Source: Thermoproteota archaeon
GTDB taxonomy: Archaea > Korarchaeota > Korarchaeia > Korarchaeales > Korarchaeaceae
Assembly: GCA_015521385.1 (NCBI GenBank)
Contig: WAOH01000179.1
Span: 1-5,193 of the forward strand
Reading direction: 5' to 3'
DNA: 5,193 nucleotides
How positions within the stretch are numbered: the first letter of the stretch is position 1; every line of letters starts with the position of its first letter. A program made the position numbers and the translations under genes. Positions 1 to 4,439 of the stretch are shown one piece after another. Below the pieces are notes generated by a model. That model saw only the letters and a list, made by a program, of their open reading frames with translations. It did not search any database and had not been told where the DNA came from.

Positions 1-482
1 GATGTACGACCACGCTGAAGAAGGCCAGCAGTGATTTCTCGTACAAGACCTTCGTCTTCCTCATCGCCTTCAGCTTCCTAGCTTCTCACTTTGTGGTGTT
101 CTATCCGGTCGCCGCCTCCAGGGGAGCGTGGATACCATTTCTCAAGGGGCTGGTTGTGATAATGCTCATCATAGGGATCCTAGTTCTGGACTACCTCCTC
201 CTCTGGAGGAGAGGTTTAGCCCCTTCCCTCCCATGCTGGATCTTGGAGTATGCGTTATTCGTGATCTTAGCCATCTTCCTCTATCCCATCAGCCTGCTGG
301 AGCTGACCGGTGGTGACTGGACTGGTGTGATCGATCAGCACGCTAGGGACTTTATCTTCCTTATGGTTCTCAGTCCTATTACCTATCTCATATTCGGGAA
401 ATATGGAGACAAGCTTAGGGAGCCGGGAGAGGTCAGGGAGCCCTGGAAAGAGAAGAGAGGAGGGAGTGAGGAGGAAGGGTAA
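1..482 (+). CDS. Multi-pass membrane protein of unknown family, 5'-truncated
   Basis: I do not recognise the family. The frame is open from base 3 to the TAA at 480-482, and there is no ATG, GTG or TTG in this frame before the GTG at 93. That GTG falls inside what looks like the first membrane helix (FVFLIAFSFLASHFVVF), so it is unlikely to be the start and the gene probably begins just left of the window. About 159 residues are visible. They form four hydrophobic segments, roughly residues 17-36, 43-66, 79-100 and 116-134 counted from the first full codon. A strongly charged tail rich in Glu, Lys, Arg and Gly follows, which is probably cytoplasmic. The lysines before the first segment (LKKASSDFSYK) also suit a cytoplasmic N-terminus. 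The gene converges on the radical SAM operon, with 40 bases between the stop codons. That it is a membrane protein is well supported; its function is not. Confidence 0.7.
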   Translation, partial: CTTTLKKASSDFSYKTFVFLIAFSFLASHFVVFYPVAASRGAWIPFLKGLVVIMLIIGILVLDYLLLWRRGLAPSLPCWILEYALFVILAIFLYPISLLELTGGDWTGVIDQHARDFIFLMVLSPITYLIFGKYGDKLREPGEVREPWKEKRGGSEEEG

Positions 483-523
483 GGGAGGGATTGGTGAGGG
501 AGATTAAGGAAGGGGGTGAATAT
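444..523. other. 80-base cytosine-free purine tract at a convergent gene junction
   Basis: The plus strand from 444 to 523 contains no C and only a few T in otherwise GC-rich, mixed-composition DNA. It covers the codons for the charged tail of the left-hand membrane protein, its stop codon, and the whole gap up to the stop of the radical SAM gene. Read on the minus strand it is a pyrimidine tract directly after the radical SAM stop codon. Transcription by archaeal RNA polymerase often ends in pyrimidine- or T-rich DNA without a hairpin, so this could be the 3' end of the operon transcript. The runs of T are short, though. GGG runs at 477-479, 483-485, 487-489 and 498-500 give a near-consensus G-quadruplex on the plus strand; its last loop is 8 bases. 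The composition is directly seen, while termination is inferred. Confidence 0.4.
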
Positions 524-1662
524 CAATTAGCTGCCCGTGGAACGTAGAGGCAAGCAGGATCTTCGCCCAGTATATCGCCCTTCAACGCCAGCGCCCTGGC
601 CCTGCTCCCCCCGCAGACGTGCCTGAACTCGCAGATCCCGCACCTACCCTTGAATTCAGCCCGCCTTATCCTCTTCAGAATTTCGTTGTTCCTGTAGATC
701 TCAACCAAGTTCCCGGATCTCACGTTACCTAGGCTGTAGGGTGCGAAGCCGCTGGGGTACACATCTCCATTATAGGCCACGAAGATGACACCGTAACCGT
801 CCCTTGTGAAGGTGGATCTCAGGGAGGGAACCTCGCCGGGCGGCCCCATAAGTTCTATGAGCTTCCCGGTCAACTCTTTGTAGAGGTCCCCGAGCCCGTA
901 CCTCTCCGCCACCCTGTCGACGTACCCCTCATCCGCATCGATATCATCGTCCTTCCTGGTAAGGTAGACCCTCCTGAAGAAGGGCGCCTCGACGGTCCTG
1001 ACCTCGAAGCCGTACCTAGAGACCTCGAAGAGGAAGTGGACGACGTCCTCGTACTCCCGGGGTGAGAGGTCGGTGAGCTCTATCCCCCTGCCGACCTTTA
1101 TGAGGAAGAAGAGCTCCCATATCCTCACCCCCACCCTAGCGAGGAGGTGGGCGACGTCAGGCAGGTCGGCGACGCTCTCCTTGGAGACGAGCGTGTTCAC
1201 CTGAGGGATCCAGTCCCCACTGGACAGCTTCCTCAGCACCTCGACCGTGGCCTCGAAGTGGCCGTCGACCCCCCTTATGTGGTCGTGCGTCTCGGCCATG
1301 CCGTCCAGGCTTATGGAGACGTACCTGATACCGTACCTCGCCAAGGTGTCCAGGGATTTCAGGAGCCTCTCGGTCACCGCAGGGGCAATCCCCACCCTCA
1401 GGCCGGAGTCGGTCGCGTACCTCACTATTTCCTCGAGGTCGCGCCTCATCAGGGGATCCCCGCCGGTGAGGATCAGCACGGGATAGGGCCTCCCGAAACC
1501 CCTCACCTGATCAATGAGCTCCATGCCCTCCTCCGTGCTGAGCTCCCCGGGCAGGGGTTCCGGTATGGCCTCGGCCCGGCAGTGCCTGCACTTGAGGAGG
1601 CAGGCCTTGGTCATCTCCCAGAACACCAGAATGGGCCTCTCGTCGAAGTTCAGATGAGGCAA
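523..1662 (-). CDS. Radical SAM/SPASM protein, TIGR04053-like (379 aa)
   Basis: This is a radical S-adenosylmethionine enzyme expected to act in the cytoplasm. The N-terminal radical SAM domain has the CxxxCxxC cluster motif at C21, C25 and C28 (ACLLKCRHCRAEA), followed by the SAM-contacting TGGDP at 66-70 and a VSISLDG strand. The C-terminal SPASM-type region has C341, C344, C350 and C371, with CGGSRARA after C350, and should bind an auxiliary Fe-S cluster. The opening (FDERPILVFWEMTKACLL), the RHCRAEA motif and the YPSGF...GNVR...LVEIYR segment match what I remember of the uncharacterised TIGR04053 family. The SPASM spacing resembles AhbC, AhbD and NirJ of heme and heme d1 synthesis, so a tetrapyrrole substrate is possible but unproven. 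The TTG start at 1662 is supported by GGAGG seven bases upstream. It overlaps the preceding radical SAM gene by 13 bases, making it the third gene of the operon. The substrate is unknown. Confidence 0.93.
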   Translation of the reverse strand: MPHLNFDERPILVFWEMTKACLLKCRHCRAEAIPEPLPGELSTEEGMELIDQVRGFGRPYPVLILTGGDPLMRRDLEEIVRYATDSGLRVGIAPAVTERLLKSLDTLARYGIRYVSISLDGMAETHDHIRGVDGHFEATVEVLRKLSSGDWIPQVNTLVSKESVADLPDVAHLLARVGVRIWELFFLIKVGRGIELTDLSPREYEDVVHFLFEVSRYGFEVRTVEAPFFRRVYLTRKDDDIDADEGYVDRVAERYGLGDLYKELTGKLIELMGPPGEVPSLRSTFTRDGYGVIFVAYNGDVYPSGFAPYSLGNVRSGNLVEIYRNNEILKRIRRAEFKGRCGICEFRHVCGGSRARALALKGDILGEDPACLYVPRAAN

Positions 1663-2762
1663 GTGGGATCCTCCCCCAGCAGGTCGCCCGTGTAGATGCG
1701 GGCCTTCACCCTAGAACCGCCGCACATGTCCCTGTACGGGCAGATTCCGCACCTCCCCCTTAACATGGAGGAGTCACCTGCGGCCCTGTACAGGGGGTGA
1801 TTCAGGACGTCCCTGAGATCGTCGCGCAGGGCGTTGCCGATCTTGAGGTCGGTGAGGTAGTTGCTCAGGAGCACATCCCCGGTCGGCGAGATGGATATGA
1901 AGCCCCTGCCCTCCACCGAGAGGCGCCTTTCCCTCATCTTCCTCTCGGCCTCCGAGATATCGATCCCCCTCTCCTCCAGCCGCTTCATCACATATATGGC
2001 CGTGGAGGGGTGCAGCCCTATGTCTATCTCCACCCCGTCGTAGGCATCGCCTAGGATCATCTCCTCGATGAACCAGTCCAGCAGCGCTCGCCACTCCTCC
2101 TTGGAGGGAACCTCCTCCCGGAGGAAGGCCCCTCTCCCCACGGGTATGAAGTCGCATAGGTAGACGGCCCTAGCGTTGAAGGTCTGGGCCACATCGAACA
2201 GATACCTGATGTAGGGGAGCACCCTCCTCGCCACCACGGTCTTGATTGTGAGGCCCAGGCCGTGATCGCTCAGCAGCTTCAGGGCCCTCATGACCCTCTC
2301 GTGGGATCCCGGAATCCTAGTGAAGGCGTCGTGCATCTCCTCCGGGCCGTAGAGGGGAATGGCGACGTTATCCACACCTAGGTCTGCGAGCTTCCTCGCG
2401 ACCCCCTCGTCGACGAGGGTCCCGTTGGTGCTCAGGATAACACGGATGCCCCTCTCCTTGAGCCTGCCCAGCAGCAGCATTATATCCTCCCTGAGGAGGG
2501 GCTCCCCTCCCGAGACGAAGGTGAGTGGCTTGCCTGCCTCCTCCAGCCTCTCAACGATCTTGAGAGCGTCCTCGGTCGACAGCTCGGGCGTGACCCTGCC
2601 CCCCTCGTAGCAGTGGATGCACTTCAGGTTGCACCTCTCGGTCACGACCCAGATCACGGAGCTTATCCCTCCCCTCCTCAGGGACGACATGGCGGCCCTT
2701 TCAGCGGCCGAGAGGGTTTCACTTCCGGCGAAGAGAGATCTGAGGTGGGTCATCGCCCTCAC
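1650..2762 (-). CDS. Second radical SAM/SPASM protein, AhbC/AhbD/NirJ-like arrangement (370 aa)
   Basis: This is a second radical SAM enzyme and a paralogue of the one downstream. The cluster motif is C44, C48 and C51 (TERCNLKCIHCYEGG), SGGEP is at 84-88, and ILSTNGTL and IPLYGPEEMHDAFTRIPG follow, as is usual in SPASM-containing enzymes. The C-terminal cysteines C338, C341, C347 and C368 have the same spacing as in the neighbour, and GRCGIC, CGGSR and LGEDP are shared word for word. The CDFIPVGRG segment in the middle recalls AhbD-type proteins. About 30 residues precede the core and contain no recognisable domain. The GTG at 2762 overlaps the upstream TGA as GTGA. An ATG at 2753 (residue 4) has GGTGA five bases ahead and may be the true start; the two products differ by three residues. 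The reaction and substrate cannot be assigned. The nearest characterised relatives I would compare are AhbC, AhbD and NirJ. Confidence 0.92.
   Translation of the reverse strand: MRAMTHLRSLFAGSETLSAAERAAMSSLRRGGISSVIWVVTERCNLKCIHCYEGGRVTPELSTEDALKIVERLEEAGKPLTFVSGGEPLLREDIMLLLGRLKERGIRVILSTNGTLVDEGVARKLADLGVDNVAIPLYGPEEMHDAFTRIPGSHERVMRALKLLSDHGLGLTIKTVVARRVLPYIRYLFDVAQTFNARAVYLCDFIPVGRGAFLREEVPSKEEWRALLDWFIEEMILGDAYDGVEIDIGLHPSTAIYVMKRLEERGIDISEAERKMRERRLSVEGRGFISISPTGDVLLSNYLTDLKIGNALRDDLRDVLNHPLYRAAGDSSMLRGRCGICPYRDMCGGSRVKARIYTGDLLGEDPTCLI
1670..1674 (-). promoter_or_regulatory. Shine-Dalgarno site for the TTG-initiated radical SAM gene
   Basis: On the minus strand GGAGG lies inside a G-rich run, with seven bases between it and the TTG at 1662. 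It sits within the last codons of the upstream radical SAM gene. The position is good enough to justify the rare TTG start and the 13-base overlap, and it suggests the two proteins are made by coupled translation. Confidence 0.6.
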
Positions 2763-2763
2763 C
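2759..2763 (-). promoter_or_regulatory. GGTGA ribosome-binding site overlapping a stop codon, favouring the ATG at 2753
   Basis: On the minus strand GGTGA is followed by GGGCG and then ATG. The site itself contains the TGA of the membrane-protein gene and the GTG that would otherwise start the radical SAM gene. A five-base spacing is normal for an archaeal Shine-Dalgarno site, so termination and re-initiation are probably coupled here. The choice between GTG and ATG changes only three residues. Confidence 0.4.
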
Positions 2764-3292
2764 AGCTCAGCCTGATTTTGGGCATCACGTACTTCGGGAC
2801 GATGATGCCCGCCAGGGCGTTAGAGGCCAGGGCCACCAGGAAGATCGTGGACACTATGAAGGCGCCGAAGTCTACCAGCTTCCCCAAGAAGAGCGTTATG
2901 AAGAGGTACTGGTAGATGCCCGCGAGGAAGCTGGAGATCACCATAGTCGCAGCTATGGGGACGACCCTGTACCTCCCCTGCGCCGCATCCCTGTAAACCC
3001 CGGTGAGCCAGAAGGAGAGGTCTATCACCGCCCCTCTGACGATGAAGGCGCCCAGTATGAGGAGGAACAGGACCGACTGGAAGCTGTAGAGCAGGCCAGC
3101 AACTATAGAGATGGCGGTCGCCGAGTAGGGCTCCCTGATTACTAGAGCCCCTATCAGGAGGACGATCGCGTAGGCTATGGCCCCGTAGCTGACGGTCATC
3201 TTGACGAATAGAGCCGCCAAAAAAGCCAGAACAGAGAACATGGCTATCAGACTGACCTTCGCGCTGGTACTGCGGACGGGTGGGGCTCCCAT
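2759..3292 (-). CDS. Six-helix integral membrane protein, possibly an ECF-transporter S component (177 aa)
   Basis: This is a small, very hydrophobic protein with about six membrane segments, near residues 13-32, 34-52, 57-72, 73-95, 110-136 and 142-168. The size, helix count, small-residue-rich first helix and the RGAVID motif in the fourth segment resemble substrate-binding S components of energy-coupling-factor vitamin transporters. I see no diagnostic motif that settles this, and no EcfA or EcfT gene is present. It is the first gene of the operon and its stop overlaps the next gene by four bases, so it may import the substrate or cofactor of the radical SAM enzymes, or move their product. 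The longest frame begins at a TTG at 3316, but that codon lies only four bases after the TATA-like element and would precede the expected transcript start. I therefore use the ATG at 3292, which would be almost leaderless. Confidence 0.75.
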   Translation of the reverse strand: MGAPPVRSTSAKVSLIAMFSVLAFLAALFVKMTVSYGAIAYAIVLLIGALVIREPYSATAISIVAGLLYSFQSVLFLLILGAFIVRGAVIDLSFWLTGVYRDAAQGRYRVVPIAATMVISSFLAGIYQYLFITLFLGKLVDFGAFIVSTIFLVALASNALAGIIVPKYVMPKIRLSW

Positions 3293-3320
3293 GCTCCCAC
3301 TTGGCGGGATCAGCAACTGC

Positions 3321-3330
3321 TTTTATATAA
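3321..3330 (-). promoter_or_regulatory. TATA box of the radical SAM operon
   Basis: On the minus strand this reads TTATATAAAA, a good archaeal TATA match in an otherwise GC-rich area. Transcription should start about 25 bases downstream, near 3300, only some 8 bases before the ATG at 3292. The element is nearly self-complementary (TTTTATATAA on the plus strand), so it could also fire rightwards, but the next credible plus-strand gene is over 260 bases away. The BRE upstream of it is unclear in both directions. Confidence 0.6.
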
Positions 3331-3510
3331 TGGTTGCGTATTCAGCAATACAGATCCTCAACACTTGGTGCCTAGGAGTTCAGGTGGAATATCTCATCGG
3401 GTATCAGGAGGTGTGTTGCGATCAGCTCGCGAGCAGGTCTCCCCAACGCGAGTGACGAATTCCTTCAGATCCTAGCTCGGTTTTATCGCGATCCCTCAAT
3501 TCATCACTCC

Positions 3511-3521
3511 TCAGATTCTGA
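3511..3521. promoter_or_regulatory. Candidate operator, inverted repeat TCAGA-T-TCTGA
   Basis: This is a perfect 5-base inverted repeat around one central base, about 30 bases upstream of the AT-rich promoter of the CPBP gene. Its left half recurs at 3465-3470 (TCAGAT) and as CAGATCCT at 3351. The size and position would suit a dimeric transcription factor, but a repeat this short can occur by chance and no regulator gene lies in the window. Confidence 0.25.
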
Positions 3522-3541
3522 CTTTCGGGAGTGGACGGCTC

Positions 3542-3560
3542 GTATATTATAGTTTATAAT
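3542..3560 (+). promoter_or_regulatory. TATA promoter of the CPBP protease gene
   Basis: The sequence GTATATTATAGTTTATAAT is the most AT-rich stretch near this gene. TTTATAAT at 3553-3560 would place the transcript start near 3580-3584, about 10 bases before the ATG at 3594. No Shine-Dalgarno sequence precedes that ATG, as is common for near-leaderless archaeal genes. The element lies inside the longest open frame (GTG at 3531), which argues against using that upstream start. Confidence 0.6.
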
Positions 3561-3593
3561 TTGAACCAGAGGTCCCCCGCTCGGGAAAATCCC

Positions 3594-4244
3594 ATGGAAG
3601 CGCTGGGAGTCCTCTACGCCATAGCCTGCTGGGGGATTGTACTAAGCGCATCGTCATTCTTAACATCCATCATCGCCCAGCTCGGGAAGATCGAGGATAA
3701 ATTTGTCTTGGGAGTCGTAGTCCAAGTTTCAAATGCCCTGCTCTCGGTGCTGACCGCTGCCGTCACTGGAGGCCTCGACGAGCTCGGGTTATCCCTCGAT
3801 CTACCCCTATCACTTATCGCCTTCGTCATAGCGGTCTCGGCGGGCCTCCCGCTGGCCTATCTGGCGGCCAGGCTAGCTGGGGACTATGAACCACCCTTCA
3901 TACCTGAGAATCCGAGGGAGAGGATCGTCTTAGCGCTGGTTTTCGCCCCATTAGGCGAGGAACTCCTGTTCAGAGGTTTGTTGGAGGGACAGCTCCTCGG
4001 CATTCTAGATCTGTGGATGGCGGTGGCAATACCTGCTCTGCTCTTCTCCCTAGTGCACGCAATCCCCTTCTCCGGTTCCCCTAGGGCCTTTCTTTACACC
4101 TTGCTGGCATCAGCGTTACTCGTCGGCCTGCTGGCTGGCTACCTCAGGGCCATCAGTGGCTCCCTTCTACCCGCAGTGGCGGTCCATGCGGGCTTCAATT
4201 TCGCCGGGAACTTGGTTGACTGGTCCATGGAAAGAGAACCGTGA
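3594..4244 (+). CDS. CPBP-family intramembrane metalloprotease (216 aa)
   Basis: This is a membrane-embedded protease of the CPBP group, related to the Rce1 CAAX prenyl protease and bacterial Abi proteins. The three family motifs are intact: EELLFR (E122, E123, R127), FSLVH (F151, H155) and HAGFN (H198, N202). These give the glutamates, histidines and asparagine expected to hold the catalytic zinc and activate water. About seven hydrophobic segments span roughly residues 5-28, 38-58, 70-94, 111-120, 134-157, 165-185 and 188-207. Its length is normal for a minimal CPBP protein. The longest frame starts with GTG at 3531, but its first 21 codons run across the promoter and contain no domain, so the ATG at 3594 is chosen. 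It is transcribed alone, divergent from the radical SAM operon and convergent with the oxidoreductase gene. The substrate is unknown. Roles known in the family include prenyl-protein processing, peptide maturation and immunity. Confidence 0.92.
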   Translation: MEALGVLYAIACWGIVLSASSFLTSIIAQLGKIEDKFVLGVVVQVSNALLSVLTAAVTGGLDELGLSLDLPLSLIAFVIAVSAGLPLAYLAARLAGDYEPPFIPENPRERIVLALVFAPLGEELLFRGLLEGQLLGILDLWMAVAIPALLFSLVHAIPFSGSPRAFLYTLLASALLVGLLAGYLRAISGSLLPAVAVHAGFNFAGNLVDWSMEREP

Positions 4245-4439
4245 TGGGGAAGGCCCAGGTGGGATTCTCACCTCCCGCTGGGACGGGAGTACGTGGGATC
4301 CTGGTCCGCCCCTCCTCATCACGCTTCCTGCTTATCTCCCTACTTCTTCGCGTTCTTCCGATCGAACTTCGTGCATTCACCGGAAGGACGGGGGAGGAGT
4401 GAATAGCGCGAGGGCAAACGTGAAAAATAGGAGAAAGAT
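4245..4439. other. Convergent intergenic gap between the CPBP and AOR genes
   Basis: The gap is 195 bases without a credible gene. Its left third has two hairpins, and its middle (about 4305-4365) is pyrimidine-rich on the plus strand, which may serve as the CPBP transcript end. For the leftward oxidoreductase gene, a TTTTT run on the minus strand at 4423-4427, just after its stop codon, is a plausible weak terminator. Small open frames crossing the gap on either strand have skewed composition and overlap the neighbouring genes, so I do not call them. Confidence 0.45.
4257..4289 (+). terminator. Two abutting hairpins after the CPBP stop codon
   Basis: AGGTG (4257-4261) pairs with CACCT (4269-4273), and CTCCCG (4272-4277) pairs perfectly with CGGGAG (4284-4289) around a six-base loop. 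The two stems share two bases, so both cannot form completely at once. They start about 13 bases after the TGA and are followed by pyrimidine-rich DNA but no clean T run. A 3' end or stabilising structure for the CPBP mRNA is the simplest reading; a real terminator is unproven. Confidence 0.3.

Larger units (their letters stand above)
3293..3593. promoter_or_regulatory. Divergent intergenic region between the radical SAM operon and the CPBP gene
   Basis: About 300 bases carry no convincing gene or structural RNA. The region holds the operon's TATA element at its left end and the AT-rich CPBP promoter at its right end. Between them are a 10-base palindrome GCTCGCGAGC (3425-3434), an 8-base palindrome ATCGCGAT (3485-3492) and a 5+1+5 inverted repeat TCAGATTCTGA (3511-3521). 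CAGATYCT occurs three times (3351, 3466, 3512). A weaker TTTTAT element at 3481 might be an additional rightward promoter. A 42-codon frame from the ATG at 3330 starts on the TATA box itself and looks accidental. Confidence 0.55.

Noticed and set aside
1147..1695. 182-codon plus-strand open frame antisense to the two radical SAM genes
   Set aside because: It lies opposite well-supported genes with intact motifs, and its His/Pro/Gly/Val-rich translation looks like the antisense of GC-rich coding DNA.
523..2762. Assigning the two radical SAM genes directly as ahbC and ahbD
   Set aside because: The cysteine spacing fits, but the N-terminal motif of one resembles TIGR04053 and no AhbA/AhbB or other heme gene is in the window, so a symbol would be overconfident.
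3201..3455. 84-codon plus-strand frame in the divergent region, including a 42-codon version from the ATG at 3330
   Set aside because: The longer version is antisense to the membrane protein; the shorter one starts on the TATA element. Neither looks like a RiPP precursor or a membrane peptide.
3462..3521. Possible C/D-box guide RNA on the minus strand (CTGA, GGA, then GTGATGA, with CTGA further on)
   Set aside because: The D'-C'-like pair is well spaced, but no C box lies about 12 bases upstream, the next CTGA is 32 bases away and no closing stem forms.
3293..3593. tRNA, CRISPR repeat or precursor-peptide gene in the divergent region
   Set aside because: No cloverleaf with a T-loop motif, no regularly spaced direct repeats, and no short frame with a leader-core pattern were found.
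4245..4322. Perfect C-box-like GTGATGA on the minus strand at 4322-4316
   Set aside because: No CTGA D box follows within a suitable distance on that strand.
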